From assembly GCA_016716335.1 (NCBI GenBank), contig JADJWN010000003.1, positions 1 through 64,000 on the forward strand: 64,000 bases of DNA. Reading direction: 5' to 3'. The translations under genes and the position numbers were made by a program. The stretch is from Saprospiraceae bacterium. GTDB taxonomy: Bacteria; Bacteroidota; Bacteroidia; Chitinophagales; Saprospiraceae. How positions within the stretch are numbered: the first letter of the stretch is position 1; each line of letters begins with the position of its first letter. Shown here one piece after another: positions 54,423 to 64,000 of the stretch. The notes beneath the pieces were generated by a model. That model was given only the letters and a program-made list of their open reading frames with translations. It was not told the origin of the DNA and did not search any database.

Positions 54423-55454
54423 TTATAGAAAATCAACATCCAGAGCATAATTGTCATTCATCAGAAATTCCAGTGCTCTTTCTTTATTGTAGTTTTCATA
54501 AACCACTTTGTACAATACCTGTACTATCGGCAGATTGAGTTTTTCATTCCGGGCCAGCTGATTGATGATTTTAAGGGTGCGCACACCTTCCACTACTTCG
54601 GATGAAGTCTGCATGATGTAATCGAAGGATTCACCTTTGGCTAATCTTTTACCAAAAGTGTAGTTGCGGCTGTCTTCGCTGGTGCAGGTGGCAATCAGGT
54701 CTCCTATACCTGCTGTGCCGAGATAGGCACTGCCACTTGTCCCAAGGGCTGTACCGAAATATATCATTTCTCTGAGTCCGCGGGTGATGAGCAGGGATTG
54801 CATATTCTTGCCCATGCCCATACCTGCAAGGATTCCGGAAGCAACAGCAATGATATTTTTGAAGGCACCGGCTATCTCGGCAGCTTTCAGGTCGTGAGAG
54901 CCGAAAGCAAAAAACTTCTTGCTGCTCAGTACCTGCTGCCCCAGGCGTATCACTTCGTCATATTCTGAAGCTATGACGGTAGCGGCAGGCTGTCCACTAA
55001 GGATTTCGCGGGCCAGATTGGGTCCGGACATACATCCGACTCTCACCACATTGCTCTCCTGTCTGATTACTTCTGTCATTGTGTTGACATCTGCCTTGGT
55101 GAAGTTGGACGACTGAAAATCCTCATCCGTGATTTTGGAGACATCCAGCCCTTTGGTAGCATGGATCATGATATGATATGGCCTGAGATAGGGGCAGAAA
55201 TCCCTCATCATTTGTCTGAAACTGGAGGAAGGTACCACGGCAAATAACAGTTGGCATTGTGAGGTCAGATCATCTATCCTGTCGGTGGCTACGATATTGC
55301 TCCGGAGTTTGGTGTTGAGATGGAAATGATTCTCGTTGATCTGTTGCTTTACTTCCGGGTTACGGGTGTACAGCAGCACATTCACGTTTCTGGAAACGAT
55401 TTTTGAAATGGTAATCCCAAAACTTCCTGCTCCTATAATACCTACGGTATCCAT
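54423..55454 (-). CDS. gpsA: Glycerol-3-phosphate dehydrogenase [NAD(P)+]
   Basis: 343 residues, intact. Makes sn-glycerol-3-phosphate for phospholipids in the cytosol. NAD-binding GIIGAGSFG at residues 5-13; the substrate region GPNLAREILSGQP; the catalytic Lys region KAAEIAGAFKNIIAVASGIL; TAGIGDLIATCTSEDSRNYTFG. Normal length. It follows yidC with a gap of about 90 nt on the same strand and may be in its transcript. Confidence 0.94.
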   Translation of the reverse strand: MDTVGIIGAGSFGITISKIVSRNVNVLLYTRNPEVKQQINENHFHLNTKLRSNIVATDRIDDLTSQCQLLFAVVPSSSFRQMMRDFCPYLRPYHIMIHATKGLDVSKITDEDFQSSNFTKADVNTMTEVIRQESNVVRVGCMSGPNLAREILSGQPAATVIASEYDEVIRLGQQVLSSKKFFAFGSHDLKAAEIAGAFKNIIAVASGILAGMGMGKNMQSLLITRGLREMIYFGTALGTSGSAYLGTAGIGDLIATCTSEDSRNYTFGKRLAKGESFDYIMQTSSEVVEGVRTLKIINQLARNEKLNLPIVQVLYKVVYENYNKERALEFLMNDNYALDVDFL

Positions 55455-55544
55455 GACATTGATTTAAGCCTGATATCATCAGGATGTATAATATGGCCTC
55501 TGCCCACTCGGGCCGAGCAATCCAGTCAAAGTACGCCAATATAT

Positions 55545-57435
55545 TTATTTTTTCTGTCTTTTTTGTTCCTGAATAGCCTGTTGTTGCCGCATAGCTTCTT
55601 CAAGCCTTGCCTGAAATCCACTTTTCTTTTTTGGTTTTTCCTTTTCTTTCAACAATTGAGCTCTGATTTTGGATTCATCAAAAATATAATTTTTGGTAAT
55701 GACCGTCTGAAGAATATTGATCAGATTGCTGAAAAACATGTAAACCGTAAGTCCGGAGGCATAATTATTGAAAAATGCCAGAAACATCACCGGCATGATG
55801 TATTGTACATACTTCATGGCAGGATTGGCCGACAGGTCTATGTTCTGCATATTGTAATAGGTGTACACCAGCGTAGATACAGTCCACAACAATGTGAATA
55901 AACTCACATGAGCACCAAAGAATGGTATCTCAAAAGGCAGGTAAAAAAGTACGTCGTAGGTGGACAGGTCTGTTGCCCAGAGGAAGGGTTCCTGTCTGAA
56001 GGTAATGGATGCCGGAAAAAACCGGAACAGGGCATACCAGATAGGCATCTGCAGCAACATGGGAAGACAACCGCCCAAGGGACTTACCCCGTATTCACGG
56101 TACATTTTCATGGTTTCGAGCTGCTGCTTCTGCATATCGTCCTTATACTTTTCCTTCAATGCAGTGAGCTCGGGTTTGAGGGCACCCATTTTTGCCTGCG
56201 AATACAGCATTTTGTACATCAGGGGGTACAGCATCATCTTGATCAGGAAAATAAGCACTATGATCACAATCCCTTTGCTGGAGATAAACCTGGACAAAAA
56301 TTCAAAGAAAGGACGGATCATCCATCGGTTGATAGTGCCGAATATACTGCTGCCAAATGGTATGATTTCTTCCAGGCCGGTGCCGAATGCACGCAGTCTG
56401 TTAAATTCGTTGGGTCCTGTGTAAAAAGCCATTTCAAAGCCACCGGTAGTCACCTCGGATAATGGTATCTGCACCCTCGAAAATAAAATTTTCAGTACGT
56501 CTGTCCTGGCTACGTCAGTCATTCGGGTTTCCAGTACGCCGCCGTCAAAAGGGGCGTCACGGGTAATCAGGGAAGCATTGAAAAACTGATTGGAATGTGA
56601 TATCCAGTCGAGCCTGGCATCATTCAGATCCCGGGTGTCATCAGATACACACTTGCAGTAATCCGGGTCTTTTTCGCTTTTTTTATAGTATATTGTAGAA
56701 TAGTTTTGCTCAAACCGTTCACTTTTTTCGTACTTCGACAGGTGATTGAGCCAGCTTAGTTCCATACTTCCTGTGCCTGTATCCAGAGCTCCCGAAAGTC
56801 CATTGAGGGCTACAACTGTAATCCAGTGTATAATCATTGTCTCTGAGTACATACTTCTGCTCGAAGAAACCACCATTGGACGCTCTTGCCCTCAATATCA
56901 ATGTATTGCCCTGTGGACTGCCTTCAAAATACAGATCTCTGCTGCTCACAGTCTTGCTGTATTTTGTCCTGACAGGTAGCAGGTATTCGAAGCGGTCTTC
57001 AGGATTGTTCATGAGGACAACGGGTATTTTGCTATCTTTACCATCGGTTCCTCTGACTGTTTTTACATGTTCTTTGAGCAATACTGAGCTTATGTATCCG
57101 CCTTTTGCAGATATCTCTATTTTTACCTTTTCATTTTCAAGCACTAAGCTTCCGGATACGCCGGAGCCTGCAGGGGCAAATATGCCCAATCTGTCTATCA
57201 GTTCGCTCTGCACAGCGGAATCTTGCACTGCCTGTGCTTCCCCCTGTGTCTCTGCGACCTCACTGTTCTGAGGTTTTGGGGTTGACAGAATGGCTTTTGA
57301 TTGGTTGGCGGCTTCGATAGAATCCCGCTTAATTCTGGCCTGCTGTATCTCCGCATCAGATGGCTTGGTGTATATCATCCAGGCGAGCAGAGTGGCAAAA
57401 ATGAGTATAAAACCGATTATATGATTACGCTCCAT
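55545..57435 (-). CDS. yidC: Membrane protein insertase YidC, frameshifted
   Basis: About 629 residues from ATG 57435 (MERNHIIGFILIFATLLAWM). A longer frame begins upstream of the promoter and is rejected. A first membrane helix is followed by the periplasmic beta domain (about 80-370) and the five-helix core with RPFFEFLSRFI, a Lys-rich C1 loop (KMGALKPELTALKEKYKDDMQ) and GGCLPMLLQMPIWYALF. A Lys-rich tail ends QEQKRQKK. The frame changes between about 56805 and 56835, after DNDYTLDY, continuing VALNGLSGALDTGTG. Since YidC is essential, the break is probably a sequence error. Confidence 0.93.
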
Positions 57436-57462
57436 GTATAAGTCTTGGCTTGAAAAACGGCG

Positions 57463-57470
57463 CAAAGGTA
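57463..57470 (-). promoter_or_regulatory. -7 promoter element for yidC
   Basis: TACCTTTG on the minus strand fits TAnnTTTG, 27 nt before the ATG at 57435, supporting that start. Confidence 0.5.
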
Positions 57471-57529
57471 AGGATATCAATCGATATAAAAGCAGAAAGC
57501 ATAAAATTAACGATGAGTTATTCTTCCGT

Positions 57530-57713
57530 GGTTCAACCCAAATTATTCATTAGTACTTTGTCATGAGGGGGTTAAAGTGCAATAAAATAAGCCATTTTAC
57601 CGGCTGAGACATAGCATCGCTATGGTGAAGGAGGAAAATGTAGTGTAACGCCTTGTTTTGAAGCAATTTAGCGCCGTAATAAATTTTCTAATGGATATTT
57701 TGGGTTCAACCCA
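57530..57713. mobile_element. Non-coding element flanked by direct repeats (IS remnant or MITE-like)
   Basis: An 11-bp direct repeat GGTTCAACCCA occurs at 57530-57540 and 57703-57713. Between them lies a GC-richer stretch with a perfect small palindrome CATAGC-ATC-GCTATG (57610-57624) and an AGCGCCGTAATAAATTTTCT block, unlike the surrounding AT-rich DNA. It resembles leader/end sequence I associate with multicopy elements in Bacteroidota, but no transposase is present. Confidence 0.4.
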
Positions 57714-57903
57714 GATTCTGATTGTTTGTCAGAATATTTTTATAATAATCGAAATGGAAATATAATAACCTGCATGGAGAAACAGATAATATCGAAACTC
57801 TGTTAAAGAGCATGCCGATATAGCCCGCAGCACACCCAGTCCTGAATTCCTGTCAGATTAAAATCAAAATACATTGATGAGTTTTCCATTGCGTAATCCC
57901 GGG

Positions 57904-60536
57904 TTAAAGTACCGTAATATCTCCATATATTATTTTGATGACGCCATCTTCACTGTAAGTAATTTTATAAATATAAACACCGGGGGTACAGCATTCAGAT
58001 GGCACCCATGCGGAGGCCGGGTCATTGGAGAGGATACCTTTCTTATGGTATAATATGTTGCCCCACCTGTCAAAAATTTCTAAACTATATTCAACAAACC
58101 CGTTTCCCTTCAGATAAAATCTCCCATTTTCTTCGTTGGCAGAGGAGATCATTATTACATTGGGCAAAACAAATTTAAAATCATCAAAATCAATGGTCAC
58201 TTCAGCTCTGTTAATGCATCCAAAATCGTTTGATACTTCTACTGAGTAAGTTCCACTATATTTTTGCATTATGACCGGATAAGGACAATCATAGCAACTC
58301 AATAATTCTTGAGGTGACCAATGATATTCAGTTACATCGTCTGAATAGGAGACCGGTATTTTTATACCTGCCTGAAAAGGTCCTTTTTGTATTTGTGAAA
58401 TATAAACTTCAGGAAGCGGTATTCTGAAATTTCTAAAGAAACGCTATCTTGACAATTGCTGGCATCTATTCCTGACAAAATATAATGCCCGGGTTCTTTT
58501 ATTACAATGTTTTTGTCTGTGGAGATGCCATTGATTTTCAAATCAATATGGTTTGAAACTACGGTTATTTCAGTGACATTATCTGTACAGAAAAAATGAT
58601 CTCCTTCCAATGTGAGCGGAAGAGGCTGAATAAATTCAGTAATTACATTCAGAATAAGACTGTCACAACCATGTGCTGCCATGAAGGTATTGGTAAAAAT
58701 ACTGTCTCTGTACACCCAAAAACCATCTATATTGATACTGTCACCTGCACAGAGCCGATACAATTGATTTTCAATGACAGGTGGTGCAAAGTAATGCAGG
58801 TGTATAAAACTGGTAGAACTGCAATAGTTGGTATCAGTGAGCGTATAATGATAAATACCTGCATCAGTAAACCTTCGTGTTTGTCCGGAAATGCCATCAT
58901 CCCATGTTATGATGTGAGCAGTGGTGCTCAATGTATGATCAAGTGTCTGACCAAAGCATAAGGTAGTATCAACCGCTGGATCAATCTCAGGCAGATCATT
59001 GACCTGGATAAATATTAATGCTGTGTCTTTGCAATGATTGTTTGATTCGATCCGGTAATACAGATGGTTCTCTACTACAGACAGATTAATACTTTGAATT
59101 TCAGTACCCTGTTCGGTATAAAATCTGCCACTGCCGGATTGTGATGCGGGTAGTAATGAGCTGAGTGCCAGGGTGCTGTCAGTTTTACAAATCTCTACAC
59201 TCGTATCAGGCCCTGCATCCGGCAAAGGATCTGCAATACGTAGTACTGCAAAAGCGGGTTCACCTGCCACACCCTTGTACCAGACAGTGAAAGAAAGCGT
59301 GATTAATCCACCTTTGTCTGAATTCATTCGGTAGAATCTACCAAGTTTTACGGCGTGTTCAAAATCTGATATGAGGGTGGTGCCTGTATTTCTGACTACA
59401 AAACTATAATCTGACTTGCGAAAGACTACCTCAAAATCCCCGTCCGGAAAGATGATTGTATCCCCGCTCTGTGGATTCTGTATGCTTATGCTGATACTGT
59501 CCACAGGATATTCATTACTTACCTGCACATCCAAGTCACTGATCGGTATATTTTGATGGGTACACCACTCGGGAGAATGATAGTCCATACCCTCTGCGGT
59601 GCTGTCATCTTTGTCAAGATTGATGACACGCTGGCAGTCCTTCCAGTCTTTTGGAGGAAAATGTTTGATATCAAAAATAAAGTGTTCATCCGCACCAAAG
59701 GGTGGAATATTGTGTGACAGTCTTACTTCTCCTGTGTGTACATTAAGTGAATAAACGGTCCTTCCTCTTGAGGTATATCTCATATTGGGTATGACATAAA
59801 GCACGGTACTGTCGCAATCGTACTGATGGGTAAATAAATTGGCTGCAAACAGAAATAAATCAGGCCAAAGATTATTTTTCAAGATTATTTCGTTTTTTGC
59901 AGGATCGTACATATTCAATCTTGCAAGTTCATTACCAGATGAATTGTAAATATATTCATTTTTATATTTGGTAATACTTATCTGGTGTATTCTTCTACTA
60001 TTTACAGTAAATGCGGAATCTAAGTGCGGCAATTCATAGGTCAGATCAAAAGTCCTTTGTTTGAGATTGAATAAGCCGCATACCGAGCCTCCGACATAAT
60101 ACAGAGAATCGTTAATTCCCTGTATAAAGATTACCGAATAGTAATTCCACCCTTCACTCTGCCCAAATGGAAAGTGTCTGGGATAAAGGTCCATGAGGTA
60201 CTCCATCGAATCCTCAGCAATGTGATACAGGTACAGGTCTCCTTCGGATTCGAGAAAGAGGATTTTAGTTCTGTCGGGAGTAAAGGTAAAACCTCTGATC
60301 TGCATATTTCGTCCGGTCATAGCCGGATGCAGAAATCTGGTGGAGTCCAGTCTGAACCAATGCTCATGCGCTCCGGTAAAAAGATTGAATCTGTACATAT
60401 CATAGTAGTGAGGAGTGTTACCAATTTGGCGACTATATGTTTTACCTACCCAGACAAAACTTTCCTGTGCATACATGCTGCCGGAAAATGCACAGGAAAA
60501 CAGCATGAGCAGTATGTATGTGAAGTACTTGCTCAT
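57904..60536 (-). CDS. T9SS type B (gliding-motility-type C-terminal domain) surface protein, frameshifted
   Basis: About 877 residues. Signal peptide (MSKYFTYILLMLFSCAFSGSMYAQ), then an N-terminal propeller-like half (about 25-300: FTFTPDRTKILFLESEGDLY) and several beta-sandwich/PKD-like repeats with Cys pairs (CKDTALIFIQVNDLPEIDPA, CDSLILNVITEF). After a break at about 58420 (one base missing) the other frame continues PLPEVYISQIQKGPFQAG and ends with the gliding motility-associated C-terminal domain (SLEIFDRWGNILYHKKG ... VYIYKITY). That domain is a type B T9SS signal, usually used for surface attachment such as for SprB-like adhesins. No enzyme motif seen. Confidence 0.82.
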
Positions 60537-60545
60537 ATTCCTGAA

Positions 60546-62464
60546 TTACCGGGGTATTACCATTTTGACCGAGAGGTCATTAAGTCTGTTTTTTATCCGG
60601 ATGATATACACACCTCCCTGCATTGCATGCATCTTGTCGTATAAGTCAGCGCCGGCGGGTATATCCGTAAATATATGGATTATTCTGCCTGCCATATCCC
60701 GGATGAAAATATCCATGGCCTCATCTCCCTGTATCAGGACCCGCTGCATTGGGCTGAGTGTAAGGTGAGACTTTTCTGTCGGATCAGCGATGACTCTGTA
60801 TTCTTCCGGCGTATCCTGACATATACGTCTTATACCCTCGTCAGCGGTAAGCACAAAATGCACATCGGCAGTATCCTGTGTGACTTCATACTGGCCGGGA
60901 TATCTGTACTCGATGGATATGATTTCTTCCATTGTGCTAAGAATATAGCCATCATTGGCAGTGGACGTATCTGTCCAGATAAAATCCAGTGTATTGCCAC
61001 GGATGGAGTACAAATAACCGGGCAGAGGACTGTGTACAAAAGCTATTGCAGAAGAGTCCACCCGCAGCTTTAATGTCAACGCAAAAATAGTATCAGCCAG
61101 TGACATCTGCAGGGTGCTTTCAGACGCTTTATCTGTGATGTAAAGCGGAGTGCAGTCATATACATCATCATGATCGCAATCCATACAGCTGCCATTGATA
61201 TCTCCGATATTGAACCTGATAAAATCAGCATATTGGCCTTCGGATTCCAGAGTTATACAATGATCTATATCTGAATAATCAGGAAAATTTCCATTCAAAT
61301 CCCTGCCGGGAGCTGTGGCAAAATCATGTAATGGTACATAACGGCACCAATTGAAATTATCGGTACTCAAACCGAGAATAGCCCTTTGCATCAGCAATAT
61401 ATCAAGTGTAGAAGGGAAGCCATCACCATTCAGATCTGTGATAAAAGCAAATTCTTTGGTAAACAGGCGTTTACCCAATAAATATTCCCGCAAAATCACC
61501 AGATCAATATTTTCAAGACCACAAGGCTCGGGGCATGTGGAATTAACGCAAATTGTGTATGGGCCTTCCTCACAAAAGATACAATCATAAGCGCCATCCG
61601 ATCCCGTATAAGTCACACAGGATTCTTCACCGGATGAACTGATAGATACATTGGCGTTGGCTACTCCGAGATTGGGGCTGATACAATTTGACAATGAAGC
61701 ATCAAACATGGTCACTCTGCCGGAAACCCCGATGCCCGGGCAGAATTCTTCAGCTTCACTGCATATCGCATTGGCCTGACAAAAAAGTCCGTTGAGCAGC
61801 ATACCTGCAAAGCTGTAGTAGGGCATGGCACAGCTACCCGGCTCTGTACTGATGATTAACTTAAATGCATCCATTCTTGATGCATCCCCCGGTATATGCA
61901 GTCCACCGCTTGCGCCGGAAGAATTTAATGTGACACCGTTTAATGCAAATGGATTAAACTCTGTATTATCAAACCCCAAACCAATAATCTCCCCGTTGTG
62001 CACCGCAAATGTAAATGCCAGCTGGCTCATATAATAATTTTCGAGATTGCCTGTGATGGAAATTATGTACTCCGCCGTACATGCGTCATCAGAAGTCAAT
62101 GAAAAACATACATCAAACTCCTGGCAGATACAGCTCAATGGTGGGTGTAGTATCTGGACATTCAGTGTACATCCCGGCACCAGCGGATCTTCCAGCACTA
62201 CTACCGGAGGCGGATCAGCTACGGAAAAAGGACCGAATTGCTGCTGCCAGAAATTATCGTTTGCATTATTAAAGCCATTCACCGTCACGGTATAGCTATC
62301 ATCTTCGGGGTCACCCGGAGTGTTGCCATTGTCGCAATTAAATGACTGTAATCCGGAAGTAAGAATATCACACTGAGTAAATGATATTTCAGTATTCATT
62401 ATCATAATACAAAACAAAATAATTAATACCCCCAATTTTTGCAGAATAAAATTTGTGTTTTCAT
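60546..62464 (-). CDS. T9SS protein with dockerin-like repeat, frameshift near start
   Basis: About 639 residues. The main frame has only a TTG start. ATG 62464 with a T5/A5 run at 62436-62440 one base short would give MKTQILFCKKLGVLIILFCI, a proper signal peptide, so that start is taken. Residues about 30-230 are beta-rich with many Cys. A carboxypeptidase-like segment follows (SGRVTMFDAS..SDGAYDCIFC). At about 310-350 a dockerin type I-like duplicated Ca-binding segment is seen (ENIDLVILREYLLG, DLNGDGFPSTLDILLMQRAI). The protein ends in a T9SS type A-like domain (MDIFIRDMAGRIIHIFTDIP ... VKMVIP). Possibly a surface scaffold or adhesin. It lies 9 nt before the type B gene. Confidence 0.8.
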
Positions 62465-63068
62465 CGTTAAAAAATTTAATTAAGTTAGATAAATGGTGGA
62501 ATTTATAAAATATCTGCTAAGCCCAATGAAAATACAGCTTAAGAATTATTTTTCAAAGATAACATAAGACTTGTGTCAAATATTCAATATGATATTCTTG
62601 AATTAAAATTATTTGTATATTTGGTTAGAAAATAAATTTTTTCATCAATCATTTACAAATATAAATCATTTCAATTACATTGTCAAGCCATTTGTCTGGA
62701 TTTCTTGAAATTTAACAAATTATCCTGATTAAACCTGCAAAATTTGGTTAATAAATCTTGCTTTGGATATTGTATTACATAAGATTTTCATAGTTTTATT
62801 TTTTACTGACCAAAACGCTTGTGTATGGACGATAAATTTTAATAGATATATTTCGTATAGGTAATGAAATGTGGCAAGTACGACCTTTTCAACCCTGAAA
62901 GTAATGATCAATAAGACAAAAAGCATTATACAAAAAATCTGATCTTATTGGTTATGTCCCGATGTTGTGGTTGTTTTCAAAGATATTCACAGATATTAAA
63001 ATCCAACGGGAAGATGATCTTAAAAAATTATATGGATAGTGTACACGGTAATTTTAATCCGGGCTTTA
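62465..63068. other. AT-rich intergenic region, nothing recognised
   Basis: About 600 bases, strongly AT-rich, with no frame of coding character, no tRNA and no strong hairpin. Small frames here start and stop randomly. It probably contains the promoter of the T9SS pair and the 3' end of the aldolase transcript. Confidence 0.35.
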
Positions 63069-64000
63069 CTATGTATGCAGAACAGGTAAAGTTTGCATAA
63101 CATATTCCATCATCTCCTCAGAAATATCATAGTGGGTCACTAATCTGATGGTCTGATGTCCGAAGGCAGAGGCCCTTATTCCTTTTTCACTTAATTTGTT
63201 AAGATATTGGTCCGTGGTGATATTGTCTGTAAGCTCGAATATGACGATGTTGGTATAGACGGGTTTCAGATTTTTAACATAAGGAAGATTATTCAGCACC
63301 TGTCCGATGGCCCTGGCACGATCATTATCTGTTTTGAGACGCTGTACGTGGTTTTGCAGTGCGTAGATGCAGGCTGCGGCCAGATATCCTGCCTGTCGCA
63401 TACCGCCTCCCATCACCTTGCGGTATCTTCTTGCCATACGGATGTCTTCTTTGGAGCCAATCAGTAATGAACCTGCCGGCGCACCCAGTCCTTTGGATAT
63501 ACAAATAGATATGGTATCAAAATATTTACCATAATCCTGCGTGCTTTCATTTGTTTCAACGAGCACATTAAATAGTCTGGCTCCATCCAGATGAAGCCTT
63601 AATCTTCTTTCTTTACATAGTTTACTGATTGGTATAATTTCATCTAAAGTGTAATAACTGCCACCGCCTTTATTGCAGGAATTTTCCAATACTACCAGCC
63701 GGCTTGTGGGCTGCCAGTCAAATCCCGGTTTGATGGCTGATTCGATTTGCTGTACTGTGATTTTTCCGTTTTTACCTTGTATCAGATTTACAGCCACTCC
63801 GCTGTGGAATGCATAGCCTCCGGTCTCTGATTGATATACATGCGAATCCACATCACAAATCAACTCATCCAATGGTTGAGTATTAACCTTAATTGCGATC
63901 TGATTGGTCATGGTGCCTGATGGACAGAATATTGCAGCTTCCTTACCAAACATTTCGGCTACCATGGTTTCCAGCCTGTTGACTGTAGGATCTTCTCCAA
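63069..64000 (-). CDS. ltaE: Low-specificity L-threonine aldolase (partial, 5' end beyond window)
   Basis: The frame is open to the window edge (GEDPTVNRLE then MVAEMFGKEAAIFCPSGTM); the first 30 or so residues lie outside. 310 residues are visible. A PLP enzyme that splits L-threonine or L-allo-threonine to glycine and acetaldehyde. Motifs are PSGTMTNQIAIK, the HLDGARLFN Asp, and the Schiff-base Lys in SICISKGLGAPAGS; MGGGMRQAGYLAAAC follows. The ATG at 63965 is internal and is not the start. Confidence 0.9.
   Translation of the reverse strand, partial: GEDPTVNRLETMVAEMFGKEAAIFCPSGTMTNQIAIKVNTQPLDELICDVDSHVYQSETGGYAFHSGVAVNLIQGKNGKITVQQIESAIKPGFDWQPTSRLVVLENSCNKGGGSYYTLDEIIPISKLCKERRLRLHLDGARLFNVLVETNESTQDYGKYFDTISICISKGLGAPAGSLLIGSKEDIRMARRYRKVMGGGMRQAGYLAAACIYALQNHVQRLKTDNDRARAIGQVLNNLPYVKNLKPVYTNIVIFELTDNITTDQYLNKLSEKGIRASAFGHQTIRLVTHYDISEEMMEYVMQTLPVLHT

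Overview
The window is from a free-living member of the Bacteroidota, most likely the Saprospiria/Chitinophagia side. The evidence is: many secreted proteins ending in type IX secretion (T9SS) sorting domains; a TonB receptor with a carboxypeptidase-like N-terminal domain; almost no Shine-Dalgarno sequences; promoters of the TAnnTTTG (-7) type with an upstream TTTG box; and 21-nt-repeat coiled-coil/PD-(D/E)XK proteins. No phage, integrase, CRISPR array or clear IS element is visible.

Layout. 1-2602: a partial unknown gene, a wrecked SDR oxidoreductase and a sodium:solute symporter with a ruined 5' half. 2602-8328: KAS III-like enzyme, acyl-CoA ligase, lipoprotein, outer-membrane barrel and alpha/beta hydrolase. 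8400-12149 (minus): SatD / DUF3307 / TonB-receptor operon behind an inverted-repeat-rich promoter. 12343-18546 (minus): TIM-barrel isomerase, sortilin-like BNR protein, T9SS subtilisin. 18913-24004: lspA, a serine hydrolase, glmM and a class V aminotransferase. 24149-28952 (minus): two T9SS proteins, one a metzincin/beta-helix. 29223-33796: cysteine desulfurase, ribD, nth, a Cys-rich lipoprotein, ChaN. 33829-35742: acs. 36037-44704 (minus): a nine-gene sulfur cluster (DsrE, SoxB-like, TsdA-like diheme cytochrome, two YeeE/YedE halves, rhodanese, 1-Cys peroxiredoxin, two persulfide-dioxygenase/rhodanese paralogs). 45001-46753: DUF7009-fdhD-mobA. 46816-50060 (minus): periplasmic GMC sugar-oxidation set. 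50311-54265: His-rich lipoprotein, M48 protease, tRNA-Gly and tRNA-Leu, a duplicated nuclease-like gene. 54423-57435: gpsA, yidC. 57904-62464: two T9SS proteins. Right edge: threonine aldolase.

The most interesting system is the sulfur cluster. It combines a TsdA-type thiosulfate dehydrogenase with a SoxB-like hydrolase but no SoxXYZ, and both persulfide-dioxygenase paralogs carry the same Crp/Fnr-type box exactly 22 nt upstream of an identical -7 element. That points to one redox/sulfide-responsive regulon.

A strong caveat: at least fifteen genes, including lspA, yidC and a cysteine desulfurase, are broken by single-base frame changes, mostly missing bases in short homopolymers. This looks like residual sequencing error rather than biology. 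Such genes are reported here as one interval with the break located.
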